Of a stretch of 10,248 nt of DNA, positions 1 to 6,908 are shown one piece after another. The notes under the pieces were generated by a model that was not told where the DNA came from, made no database searches, and was given only the letters and a program-made list of their open reading frames with translations. Source of the DNA: Quisquiliibacterium sp. Lineage in GTDB: Bacteria; Pseudomonadota; Gammaproteobacteria; Burkholderiales; Burkholderiaceae_E. The translations under genes were made by a program, and so were the position numbers. Each line of letters begins with the position of its first letter. The first letter of the stretch is position 1. The stretch covers positions 1 to 10,248 of the forward strand of contig JALRBB010000096.1 in NCBI GenBank assembly GCA_023257915.1, given 5' to 3'.

Positions 1-560
<560 letters not shown>

Positions 561-583
561 GCTCTGCGAGTATTCAGCAATGA

Positions 584-612
584 AAACGGGCGCCTCGGCG
601 CCCGTTTCTTTT
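584..612 (+). terminator. Rho-independent terminator of rpoD, probably bidirectional
   Basis: A perfect 10-bp stem (584-593 AAACGGGCGC with 598-607 GCGCCCGTTT) closes a CTCG tetraloop and is followed by CTTTT (608-612). It lies 23 bases after the rpoD stop. On the minus strand the same hairpin is followed by TTTTC, so it could also stop the convergent transcript arriving from the CoA-transferase gene. Confidence 0.9.
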
Positions 613-617
613 GACAC

Positions 618-641
618 AAACGGCCGCCTCGGCGCTCGTTG
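618..641. repeat. Imperfect duplicate of the rpoD terminator hairpin
   Basis: This 24-base stretch matches 584-607 at 21 of 24 positions by eye, with both copies sharing the core CGCCTCGGCGC. The substitutions break part of the stem (about 7 of 10 pairs remain) and no T-tract follows on the plus strand, so it is probably a decayed or partial copy rather than a second working terminator. It sits between the convergent ends of rpoD and the CoA-transferase gene. Confidence 0.6.
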
Positions 642-699
642 ATGTTGATGTTGCTCCGCGGATGTTGCTCCACGGATGTTGCTCGGATGTTGCCCCGCG
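641..699. repeat. Short tandem repeat array, 14-bp unit GATGTTGCTCCGCG
   Basis: The units read directly as GATGTT (641-646, partial), GATGTTGCTCCGCG (647-660), GATGTTGCTCCACG (661-674), GATGTTGCTCG (675-685, 3 bases short) and GATGTTGCCCCGCG (686-699). The array fills the space between the duplicated hairpin and the 3' end of the minus-strand CoA-transferase gene. I see no gene in it. Frames across it give low-complexity peptides without a start and ribosome binding site. Variation between units suggests slippage followed by drift. Confidence 0.8.
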
Positions 700-716
700 T
701 TTGCCGGACCGTTCTC

Positions 717-1916
717 TTAGCCGTCTTTGGCGACCAGTACCGCCGATTCGCGCAAGTCTGTGATCTCCGCCTCGGAAAAACCGAAACGACGCAAGACCTC
801 GGGCCCTTCGGTACCGACCCCCGGGAAGTGACCACGCGGATCTGCGGGGCCGAGCGGTTCGACTCCGGGGATGCGCGGCACCGCGATATGGCCCACGCCG
901 GCCAGATCGAACCAACTCGCGCCGGCCGTCGCTTTCACATGCGGGTCGGCGAGCCATTCGGTCATCGTGTTGACCGGACTCGCGAGAGCCCCCGCCTGCT
1001 CGATCCGGCTGATCCAGGTCGCCGAACTGTCCTGCACGAGAACCTTGCCAATCTCAGCGGCAAGTTCGGCCTGATTGTCGGCGCGCAACTCAAAGCTTGC
1101 ATAGCGAGGATTGTCGCGAAGATCTGGCCGGTTCAGCGCCTTGCAAAGGCCGGTGTAGTGAATCTCCTTGCTTAGCGTCACCGAGATCCAGCCGTCGCGG
1201 GTCCGATAGACCCCGGCCGGGGCGTTCAGTGCCTTGGGGTTGTCGCCCTCGAGTGTGGCTTCGATGACCTTCAATCCCAGGAAGGCGGCGCTGGCCTGCA
1301 TCAGCGAGACATCCAGGCGTTTCCCCGGTCCGCCAGCCAGGCGGGCATACAGTGCCGCTGACACTGCCTGGAATGCATATAGCGCGGTCAAGGTGTCGAC
1401 CACCAGGAAGCCGATCTTGGTCGGCTGCCCCGCTGCATCCCGGTTGAACGACATCATTGCCGAAAACGCCTGGATCACGGTGTCGGTGCCCGGGCGCTCG
1501 GCGTATGGGCCTTGCTGTCCGTACCCGCTGATCGACAGGTAGATCAGCCCAGGGTTTGAGGCGCGCAGCGTCTCGTAGCCCAGCCCGATGCGCTCGGCGA
1601 CACCGGGCCTGAAGCTCTCGATCACCACGTCGCAGTGCTGCGCGATCCGGGCAGCGACCTGCTGCGCCCCTGGGCGTTTCATGTCGAGCACGATGCTGCG
1701 CTTGCCGCGATTGCTGGCCATCGCCAGCGCGCTGTGGTCGCCGTAACGCTTGCCGACTCCGCGTCCCCAATCACCCTCCGGCGGTTCGAGCTTGATCACC
1801 TCGGCGCCATGCTGGGCGAGCAGCATGGCGCATTGCGGCCCTGCGAGCCCCTGGCTCGCGTCGAACACGCGCAATCCCTTGAAGGCCAGTGACGCCGCGG
1901 TGTCGTCGTTCGCCAC
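717..1916 (-). CDS. CaiB/BaiF family (family III) CoA-transferase
   Basis: A 399-residue cytosolic enzyme of the family that moves CoA between carboxylic acids (formyl-CoA:oxalate, carnitine and succinyl-CoA-dependent transferases). The N-terminus LRVFDASQGLAGPQCAMLLA and AEVIKLEPPEGDWGR is the usual Rossmann-like start of the family. RGKRSIVLDMK (residues 70-80), DVVIESFRPGVAERIGLGY (96-114) and YLSISGYGQQGPYAERPGTD (126-145) are standard blocks. Asp174, in FLVVDTLTALYA, aligns with the catalytic aspartate that forms the aspartyl-CoA anhydride. Length is normal. The start is GTG at 1914-1916, six bases after the stop of the upstream SDR, so the two genes are almost certainly co-transcribed; the ribosome binding site is weak (AAGG). 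It is the last gene of the minus cluster. Substrate is not deducible; some relatives are racemases (AMACR-like), but the aspartate favours transfer. Confidence 0.92.
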   Translation of the reverse strand: MANDDTAASLAFKGLRVFDASQGLAGPQCAMLLAQHGAEVIKLEPPEGDWGRGVGKRYGDHSALAMASNRGKRSIVLDMKRPGAQQVAARIAQHCDVVIESFRPGVAERIGLGYETLRASNPGLIYLSISGYGQQGPYAERPGTDTVIQAFSAMMSFNRDAAGQPTKIGFLVVDTLTALYAFQAVSAALYARLAGGPGKRLDVSLMQASAAFLGLKVIEATLEGDNPKALNAPAGVYRTRDGWISVTLSKEIHYTGLCKALNRPDLRDNPRYASFELRADNQAELAAEIGKVLVQDSSATWISRIEQAGALASPVNTMTEWLADPHVKATAGASWFDLAGVGHIAVPRIPGVEPLGPADPRGHFPGVGTEGPEVLRRFGFSEAEITDLRESAVLVAKDG

Positions 1917-1922
1917 TTGCGC

Positions 1923-2687
1923 TCAGCCTTGAATCGAATAGCCGCCGTCGACCGGAATCGCGGTTCCGGTGACGAAATCGGACGCCGGGCTCGCCAGAAA
2001 GACCGCGATCCCGGAAAAGTCGCCGGGCACACCCCAGCGAGCAGCCGGCGTTCGGGCCAGCACGCGGTCGTGCAGACCCTGGACGTCGCGGCGTGCACCC
2101 TGGGTGAGTTCGGTGTCGATCCAGCCCGGCAGTACGCAGTTGACCTGAATGTTGTCGGCCGCCCAGGCCGAGGCCATCGAGCGCGCCATCTGGACGATGC
2201 CCCCCTTGGTTGCCGCGTAGACCGTGCTGAATGAGGCGCCAAAGATCGACATCATCGAGCCGATATTGATGATCTTGCCGGCTCCGGCCTGCTTCATGTG
2301 CGGATAGGCTGCGTTCGAGCAGACGAATGCGCTGGTCAGGTTGGTGTCGAGCACCTGCCGCCATTCGGCGATCGAATATTCCTGGGGTTGTTTGCGGATG
2401 TTGGTGCCTGCATTGTTCACCAGGATGTCCAGACGCCCCATCTTCGAGACGGCATCCGTGATCAGCTGACAACAGGACTGTTCGTCCGTGACGTCGACTT
2501 CGAGCGCAATGGCTTTGGCGCCAAGAGCTTGGAGATCCTTCACGGCTTGCGCACTCTTTTGTGCGTTGCGCCCGGCCACGACGATGCTGGCACCGGCCTG
2601 GGCGAGACCGCGAGCCATTCCAAGACCGATACCGCCATTACCGCCGGTGACCACGGCAACCTTGCCCGACAGGGTGAACATGTTCAT
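1923..2687 (-). CDS. Classical short-chain dehydrogenase/reductase (SDR)
   Basis: A 254-residue NAD(P)-dependent oxidoreductase for an alcohol/ketone pair. The cofactor glycine motif is TGGNGGIG (residues 14-21), NNAG lies at 91-94, and the full tetrad is present: Asn116, Ser144 (NIGS), Tyr157 and Lys161 (YAATK). Arg40 in VVAGRN at the end of the second strand hints at NADP(H). The C-terminal PVDGGYSIQG is typical. The overall look is that of gluconate 5-dehydrogenase / KduD-like SDRs, but that does not fix the substrate. ATG at 2685-2687 follows AGAGGA with 5-base spacing; a second Met at residue 3 is a possible alternative. It lies 57 bases after the dioxygenase gene and 6 bases before the CoA-transferase gene, so an oxidised product may feed the CoA step (inference). 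Confidence 0.93.
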   Translation of the reverse strand: MNMFTLSGKVAVVTGGNGGIGLGMARGLAQAGASIVVAGRNAQKSAQAVKDLQALGAKAIALEVDVTDEQSCCQLITDAVSKMGRLDILVNNAGTNIRKQPQEYSIAEWRQVLDTNLTSAFVCSNAAYPHMKQAGAGKIINIGSMMSIFGASFSTVYAATKGGIVQMARSMASAWAADNIQVNCVLPGWIDTELTQGARRDVQGLHDRVLARTPAARWGVPGDFSGIAVFLASPASDFVTGTAIPVDGGYSIQG

Positions 2688-2744
2688 CTGGATCCTCTTG
2701 TTCGTTGAGATCGATCCGGAGTGCGCCGGGTCGTGATGTGATCG

Positions 2745-3560
2745 TCAGTTGGTGTGCGCAGCCCCCGGCCCATGAATGACCGGGAATGCGTCGGAGTCCA
2801 TCGCCGCGCCGTTGCGCGGCGCGCCCGTTGTCGGCGGTGGCGGAGACATGAAGCCGTCGCGCAGCACGAAGCGCGCATCGTCGCCGGTAAAGCGTGCGGC
2901 AAACGCGCGCCTGCGCCCCGGCTGTGCGTTGCCCGGTGCGCCATGGACCGTCAGCGCATGGAAGGCAATGCAATCGCCCGGCTGCAATTCGTAGCTGTGC
3001 ATCGTGTGCTGTGCGCGCAGCGTCGCCTCGTCCGGGATCGTCTCCATGCTGTCGGTACCTTGATGCTCAGCAGAATCGGCAAAGCGCTTTGGCGCAAACC
3101 ATTTGCCCCAGCGATGCGAGCCGACGATGTACTCCACGCAAGTCTCACGCGGCACCGGATCGAGTGGAATCCACAGGCTGACGATCTGTTCGCCGTCCAC
3201 CGGGTAGTAAGGCTGGTCGTGATGCCACGGAGTTTTTTCCAGCGTGCCCGGTTCCTTGACCAGCACATGCTCGTGATACAGGTTGACCTTGTTCGAACCC
3301 ATCAGCTGCGCTGCGATTGCGCCGACCCCGGATTCGAGCAGGAACTCGCGGTACTGCCGGATGCGTTGCCAGTTGCAGTAGTCGCCAAAGAAGCGGCCGG
3401 GATTGCCTTCGGGTGTGTAGTGCCTGGCGTAAGGCCCCGGAGAGCGCAGGTTCTCCTCGACACCTTCCCGCAGGCGCTCTATCCAGTGCTGCTCAATCAC
3501 GCCGCGCAGGCAGGTCACGCCGTCGGCGCGGTAACGTTCGATTTGTGTCTGGTCAATCAT
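2745..3560 (-). CDS. Phytanoyl-CoA dioxygenase (PhyH) family Fe(II)/2-oxoglutarate oxygenase
   Basis: A 271-residue cytosolic oxygenase that should hydroxylate a small organic substrate using O2 and 2-oxoglutarate. The iron site is visible: HxD at His113-Asp115 (within TPWHHDQPYY) and distal His206 in ALTVHGAPGN. An Arg cluster at 216-218 (GRRRAFAARF) is placed to bind the 2-oxoglutarate carboxylate. VSLWIPLDPV (128-136) and VEYIVGSHRWG (142-152) are classic PhyH blocks, and ELQPGDCIAFHA precedes the distal His. The frame stays open upstream to 3827, but that extension is low-complexity and overlaps the methyltransferase gene. I chose the ATG at 3558-3560 (MIDQTQIERYRADG), where PhyH similarity starts; an ATG at 3587 adds only 9 residues. 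Upstream are 190 bases without a gene. Family substrates range from acyl-CoAs to amino acids and natural products, so the substrate is unknown. Confidence 0.9.
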   Translation of the reverse strand: MIDQTQIERYRADGVTCLRGVIEQHWIERLREGVEENLRSPGPYARHYTPEGNPGRFFGDYCNWQRIRQYREFLLESGVGAIAAQLMGSNKVNLYHEHVLVKEPGTLEKTPWHHDQPYYPVDGEQIVSLWIPLDPVPRETCVEYIVGSHRWGKWFAPKRFADSAEHQGTDSMETIPDEATLRAQHTMHSYELQPGDCIAFHALTVHGAPGNAQPGRRRAFAARFTGDDARFVLRDGFMSPPPPTTGAPRNGAAMDSDAFPVIHGPGAAHTN

Positions 3561-3750
3561 CAGTATGGTCCGCGGGGATGCATCCATCGAATTGCAGTGC
3601 GGCCGCAAATTCGGCAAACCCCAAGAATAGCCCGAGACGGATACTCGGCGCAGCATGCCGTGGCGCGGATCTGGAATGATGTGGACCGGGCTCGATGCGA
3701 AGCACCGTATGCGGCTGGGCTGAGTCGCAGCAGCCGGTCTTGCGCTGCGA
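3561..3750 (-). other. 190-base intergenic space upstream of the PhyH gene
   Basis: No ORF with a convincing start, no tRNA and no clear terminator. After the methyltransferase stop there is only a short possible pairing (CGCAGC with GCTGCG on the minus strand) and no T-tract. The gap is large for an otherwise compact cluster, so a separate promoter for the PhyH-SDR-CoA-transferase genes is possible, but I cannot name a good -35/-10 pair. Confidence 0.3.
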
Positions 3751-4401
3751 TCAGGGGCGGGTCGCGCTGCCCCAGTAGCCGGGAAACAGCCGGTCGATCG
3801 TGCGCCAGGCAATCGTCGGCGGGCCAATCGCTCCGGTATGTGCGTCGGTCACGAATCCAAGCTGTTGAAACAGTTGCGTCGGATCACGCGTTAAGTGGCA
3901 CCCTCCGGCCAACGGCGTCCAAGCAGGCTCGAGCAGACGTTGCCAGCGGCGGGCCCACGGCGTCGCGGCCAGTCCGTGTTCGGCGTAGTACACCGATCCT
4001 CCGGGCCTGAGTACCCGGTGCATTTCGGCGCCCGCGCGTTCTGGGTCGCGTACCGAGCACAGGGTGAACGCTACGACTATGCTGTCGAGCGAGGCGTCCG
4101 GCAGCGGAATTGCCTCCGCGGTGGCGGCGATGAATTCTGGCGCAGGCAGTCCGGCCGGCAAGCCCTGCCGCGCGATCCGGGCGCGTGCGAGCGCGATCAG
4201 TTCACGACTGGGTTCGAGCGCCAGCAGCCTCGTGACCTGCGAGCCCGCGAACCAGCGAAGATTGGTTCCGCTGCCAAACCCGATTTCAAGCACGCTTCCG
4301 CTGGCCCGCGCCACGGTCCTGGCGCGCACGGCGGACAGCGCCCGCGAGCCGCAGGCGCAGTCGGTCAGGCGGGGCAGAACGTGACGCGCGTACCAGCCCA
4401 T
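3751..4401 (-). CDS. Class I SAM-dependent methyltransferase (Methyltransf_11 type)
   Basis: A 216-residue methyltransferase. Motif I is VLEIGFGSGTN (residues 37-47), with the E-x-G-x-G-x-G loop that holds S-adenosylmethionine. Glu63 in LALEPS would bind the ribose hydroxyls. ATAEAIPLPDASLDSIVVAF (93-112) and MHRVLRPGG (127-135) are the later motifs of the UbiE/Methyltransf_11 type. The frame is open further upstream to 4503, but that part overlaps the dehydrogenase gene and looks unlike the family. MGWYARHVLPRL, starting at ATG 4399-4401, matches how such proteins begin; a GGAG lies 15 bases upstream, rather far. It starts 40 bases after the Ldh_2 gene. The acceptor (small molecule, lipid or quinone) cannot be told. 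Relatives are often annotated as generic or phospholipid-type methyltransferases, and its role in the cluster is unclear. Confidence 0.87.
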   Translation of the reverse strand: MGWYARHVLPRLTDCACGSRALSAVRARTVARASGSVLEIGFGSGTNLRWFAGSQVTRLLALEPSRELIALARARIARQGLPAGLPAPEFIAATAEAIPLPDASLDSIVVAFTLCSVRDPERAGAEMHRVLRPGGSVYYAEHGLAATPWARRWQRLLEPAWTPLAGGCHLTRDPTQLFQQLGFVTDAHTGAIGPPTIAWRTIDRLFPGYWGSATRP

Positions 4402-4441
4402 GCGATCTGCCGCGAACTCCGGTCGGTGCCGGCTTTTTCGG

Positions 4442-5518
4442 TCAGCCGCGAGCGATTGCTTCGAGCTGCGCGGCCTGCAGACCGAGCTTGCCGCCGGCGG
4501 CAAGGATCTCGGCCCAGGTGGTCGCGTCGACCGGGATACCCTGCGCCAGGCGCAGCGCCTTTTTTTCGCGCTCGGGGTCTCCCGCGATGCGCACCTTGTC
4601 GTTGCCTTCGGCCGGTGGCGACTGCTTGACCCAGTCGACGAACTCGACCGCCTCGCGCACGAAGTCCGGTGCGGTGCCGATCCGCTTCGGGTCGATCAGA
4701 ATCGTCAGCATGCCGTTGAGCACCCGGCGCTTGCTGCGGTCTTCGGTATGCCAGGTGCCGCCGCCGGTCAGCGCGCCGCCGAGCAGTTCGCAGGCCACAG
4801 CCAGGCCATAGCCCTTGTGCACGCCGAAGGTGGTCAGCGCACCGAAGGGTTCGATGACGCCGTAGCGCGGATCGGTGGTCGGGCGGCCGTGGTCGTCGAT
4901 CAGCAGGCCCGCAGCCAGCTGCTCGCCCTTGTTATGCGCCACCCGAACCTTGCCCTGTGCGACACCGCTGGTGGCCATGTCGAGGATGAACGGCGGCTGG
5001 CCTTCGAGCGGAATGCCGATCGTCATCGGGTTCGTGCCGAAGCGCGCGTCGGAGCCGCCAAACGGCGCGACGATCGAGCGCGAGATCACATTCACGAAGC
5101 TCAGCGAGACCATGCCTTGCGCCACCGCCTGCTCGGCCCACTGGCCGATGCGACACAGATGGTGCGAGTTGGACAGCGCCATGACGCACACACCGTGCTC
5201 GCGGGCGCGCTCGATCGCGATGTCGGTGGCTTCCAGGCCGATGACCTGACCGTAGCCGGCCTGACCGTCCAGCGCGATCAGCGCACCGCCGTCGAATCGA
5301 ACCTGCGGATGGCTGTTTGGCCTGAGTCCGCCCTCCTGCAGCGACTCGATGTAGCGCGGGATCATGCCAACGCCGTGCGAGTCATGGCCGGTCAGGTTGG
5401 CGGTGACCAGGTTTTCGGCAACGATCTTCGCTTCGCGCGCGTCGCTGCCGCCAGCCAAGACGATCGCTTCGATGGCCCGTTTCAGGGGTTCGCTGTGGAA
5501 TGTGTGGGTGTTGTCCAT
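4442..5518 (-). CDS. Malate/L-lactate dehydrogenase (Ldh_2) family oxidoreductase
   Basis: A 358-residue NAD(P)-dependent 2-hydroxyacid dehydrogenase of the non-Rossmann Ldh_2 family, which includes sulfolactate, ureidoglycolate and 2,3-diketogulonate dehydrogenases and piperideine-2-carboxylate reductase. Family motifs occur in order: TGHDSHGVGMIPRY (residues 43-56, with the conserved His pair), ALSNSHHLCRIG (114-125, active-site His), RFGTNPMTIGIP (159-170), LDMATSGVAQGKV (179-191) and FGVHKGYGLA (231-240). Length is usual. The frame can also open at TTG 5528-5530 (four residues longer), but ATG 5516-5518 is preferred; neither has a strong Shine-Dalgarno. It lies 67 bases downstream of the BKR-like SDR and 40 bases upstream of the methyltransferase. 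It likely oxidises a 2-hydroxyacid to a 2-oxoacid. The exact substrate is open, and malate or lactate should not be assumed from the family name. Confidence 0.93.
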   Translation of the reverse strand: MDNTHTFHSEPLKRAIEAIVLAGGSDAREAKIVAENLVTANLTGHDSHGVGMIPRYIESLQEGGLRPNSHPQVRFDGGALIALDGQAGYGQVIGLEATDIAIERAREHGVCVMALSNSHHLCRIGQWAEQAVAQGMVSLSFVNVISRSIVAPFGGSDARFGTNPMTIGIPLEGQPPFILDMATSGVAQGKVRVAHNKGEQLAAGLLIDDHGRPTTDPRYGVIEPFGALTTFGVHKGYGLAVACELLGGALTGGGTWHTEDRSKRRVLNGMLTILIDPKRIGTAPDFVREAVEFVDWVKQSPPAEGNDKVRIAGDPEREKKALRLAQGIPVDATTWAEILAAGGKLGLQAAQLEAIARG

Positions 5519-5585
5519 GATGGCGTGCAATCCAGGAAAAAGTGCGGGCGTCGGTGCGGTTCAGGCGGGATCCGGTCGGTCCGGT

Positions 5586-6359
5586 TCAGAACACCGCCGA
5601 GGCGCCGCCGTCCAGGTTAATGCTCGAGCCGGTGACGAAGCTCGCCGCGTCCGAGGCCAGGAAGGTGATCACGTTGGCAGCTTCTTCAGCGCGCCCGACC
5701 CGTCCGAGCGGTACGTTGCTGCCCATTTCTTCGTACATCGTCTCGACGTCGACGCCGCGTTGCGCCGCCTTGGTTTCATGCTGCCCGGCGCGGATCAGGC
5801 CGATGCAGATCGCATTGACCAGGATGCCGTGCGGAGCGTATTCCTTGGAAAGGGCCTTGGTCATCGCCAGACCCGCGGCGCGCGTGACCGTCGTGGGCAT
5901 CGTGCGCGCGCCAGGCTGCTTGGCGCCGATGTTCGTCACGTTGACGATGCGCCCCGCCCCGCGCTGCTTCATGTGCGGAATTGCATCACGAATCAGCCGG
6001 ATCGCCGCGAACAGTTTCAGATCGAAGTCTGCCTGCCAGATGTCGTCTGTGGCCTTTTCGAATTCGCCGGTCGCCGAGGTGCCGGCGTTGTTGACCAGGA
6101 TGTCGATGCCACCGAAGGTGCGCACCGCCTCGTCGACGATCCGTTTGCAGTCGGCGGCCTTGCTGACGTCGGCAGACACCGTGTGCACGCTGCCGCCGGT
6201 CGCGCGGATCGCCGATGCGGTCGCGTCCAGGCCGCTCTGGCCGCGGGCGCAGATCACGACGCTGGCGCCTTCAGAAGCAAGCTTCAGTGCGCTCGCATGA
6301 CCGATTCCCTGGGTCGCACCAGTGATGATCGCGACCTTTCCCTTAAGTCCAAGTTCCAT
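5586..6359 (-). CDS. BKR-like SDR with non-canonical active-site tetrad
   Basis: A 257-residue SDR-fold protein. The cofactor motif TGATQGIG (residues 13-20) and NNAG (90-93) are intact, and the C-terminus GRVGRAEEAANVITFLASDA...TGSSINLDGG is typical. The catalytic positions are not. In the Asn slot is Asp113 (FDLKLF), in the Ser slot Asn143 (NVTNIG), and YxxxK reads Thr156-x-x-x-Arg160 (TTVTRAAG). The alignment is fixed by TKAL eight residues after the Lys slot and by the Rossmann framing. Similar changes (FDLKL, a LSNVARAG-like segment) mark a BKR-like SDR subgroup known to depart from the tetrad, so this is probably inherited rather than decay. ATG 6357-6359 follows AGGAG with 6-base spacing; the gene starts 14 bases after the ABM gene stop. 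It may bind NAD(P) and use another mechanism, or have a non-catalytic role; annotation as 3-oxoacyl-ACP reductase would be unsafe. Confidence 0.9.
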   Translation of the reverse strand: MELGLKGKVAIITGATQGIGHASALKLASEGASVVICARGQSGLDATASAIRATGGSVHTVSADVSKAADCKRIVDEAVRTFGGIDILVNNAGTSATGEFEKATDDIWQADFDLKLFAAIRLIRDAIPHMKQRGAGRIVNVTNIGAKQPGARTMPTTVTRAAGLAMTKALSKEYAPHGILVNAICIGLIRAGQHETKAAQRGVDVETMYEEMGSNVPLGRVGRAEEAANVITFLASDAASFVTGSSINLDGGASAVF

Positions 6360-6373
6360 GTTGAGCTCCTGAT

Positions 6374-6661
6374 TCAGGCCAGTTCGGCCATGCGCAGCAC
6401 GTCAGGCGGTCCGTCCATGAACGCCCCCATCTCGCGACCTAGCGTGCGAAAGTGATCGGCGCCGCGATGCGCCTTGACGGCATCCTCGTCTTTGTAGCGT
6501 TCGAGGAACACGTAGGTGAGCGGGTCGTCGCCCTTGTTCAGCGTGTACAGCAGGCAACCGGGTTCGTTGGCGTTGACCGCTGTGACGAGTTTGCGGGCAA
6601 CCTCCTCGAACTGGGCCTGCTGGCCCTCCTTGACCTTGATTTTGGCGACGACGCTGAGCAT
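6374..6661 (-). CDS. Antibiotic biosynthesis monooxygenase (ABM)/YgiN-type small protein
   Basis: A 95-residue protein of the dimeric alpha-beta barrel (ferredoxin-like) ABM family. It shows the usual plan: first strand LSVVAKIKVKEGQQAQFEEV, then NEPGCLLYTLNKGDDPLTYV, FLERYKDEDAVKAHRGADHF (the conserved Glu-Tyr and His-x-x-x-x-x-Phe region) and the C-terminal PPDVLRMAELA. Length is normal for the family. Members include cofactor-free quinol or anthrone monooxygenases (YgiN, ActVA-Orf6), heme-degrading enzymes and many uncharacterised proteins of catabolic operons, so the reaction is not fixed. ATG 6659-6661 follows AGGAG with 7-base spacing. It is the first gene of the minus cluster, directly upstream of the BKR-like SDR (14-base gap), and faces the divergent control region. 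Confidence 0.88.
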   Translation of the reverse strand: MLSVVAKIKVKEGQQAQFEEVARKLVTAVNANEPGCLLYTLNKGDDPLTYVFLERYKDEDAVKAHRGADHFRTLGREMGAFMDGPPDVLRMAELA

Positions 6662-6680
6662 CGGCTGACTCCTGTGGTTG

Positions 6681-6739
6681 GCGGCTCGCCGGCGTCTGCC
6701 GGCAGCGATGTGCTCGAGCCGCGCGATCGTTGCGGCTCG
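6681..6739. promoter_or_regulatory. Candidate operator: GCGGCTCG direct and inverted copies
   Basis: GCGGCTCG occurs at 6681-6688 and 6732-6739, and its exact reverse complement CGAGCCGC at 6715-6722. The last two form a perfect 8-bp dyad with a 9-base spacer (6715-6739), 54-78 bases upstream of the ABM start codon. This geometry fits a dimeric regulator site. No regulator is encoded nearby, and high G+C makes chance GC-rich repeats more likely. Confidence 0.35.
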
Positions 6740-6799
6740 TCAGACCCGAGGCGATGCTATCACCGCGCCGCAGCGTGGTCGCGAGGCCCTTTCCAGTAA

Positions 6800-6835
6800 C
6801 GCGAACGCCAGCGCCATGACCGCGAACGCCAGCGC
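6800..6835. repeat. 15-bp direct repeat CGCGAACGCCAGCGC, period 21
   Basis: Exact copies stand at 6800-6814 and 6821-6835, start to start 21 bases, about two helical turns, so both would face the same side of DNA. They are 74-109 bases upstream of the plus-strand SDR start codon. An open frame runs through, but it has no proper start, so a coding repeat is unlikely. It could be a tandem operator or a simple duplication. Confidence 0.5.
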
Positions 6836-6908
6836 TGCCGGTTATGCTCGCAAGCCGCCCAAGTGCGCCATGCTCGCGCGCTGTGCGCATTTATCGAGGG
6901 GAACCCAG

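Larger units (their letters stand above)
6662..6908. promoter_or_regulatory. Divergent intergenic control region
   Basis: These 247 bases separate the minus-strand ABM gene from the plus-strand SDR gene and should carry the promoters for both directions. It contains an 8-mer present three times (two direct, one inverted), a GCCGGC-GTCT-GCCGGC hairpin (6688-6703), a 15-bp direct repeat on a 21-bp period (6800-6835), and the ribosome binding site AGGGGA (6897-6902) of the plus gene. I found no good sigma-70 -35/-10 pair on either strand. No regulator gene lies in the window. Confidence 0.55.

Noticed and set aside
3714..3750. Possible terminator after the methyltransferase gene
   Set aside because: Only a six-base stem with a large loop and no T-tract on the minus strand.
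3561..3827. N-terminal extension of the PhyH frame (89 residues)
   Set aside because: Arg/Pro/Ala-rich, overlaps the end of the methyltransferase gene, and PhyH similarity starts only at the ATG at 3560.
2754..4010. 418-residue plus-strand open frame
   Set aside because: Antisense to the PhyH oxygenase and methyltransferase genes; composition is that of a shadow frame and no motif is visible.
5557..5589. CGGTTCAG repeated at 5557-5564 and 5582-5589 near the SDR stop
   Set aside because: Eight bases only, partly inside the SDR coding end, and common base content; no reason to think it is functional.
4400..5620. 406-residue plus-strand open frame
   Set aside because: Antisense to the Ldh_2 dehydrogenase, whose motifs are unmistakable; Arg/Ala/Asp-rich shadow frame typical of GC-rich DNA, with no homology that I recognise.
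6678..6908. Upstream extension of the plus-strand SDR frame
   Set aside because: AGGGGA six bases before ATG 6909 and the position of the Rossmann motif fix the start there; the extension runs over the repeat-bearing control region.
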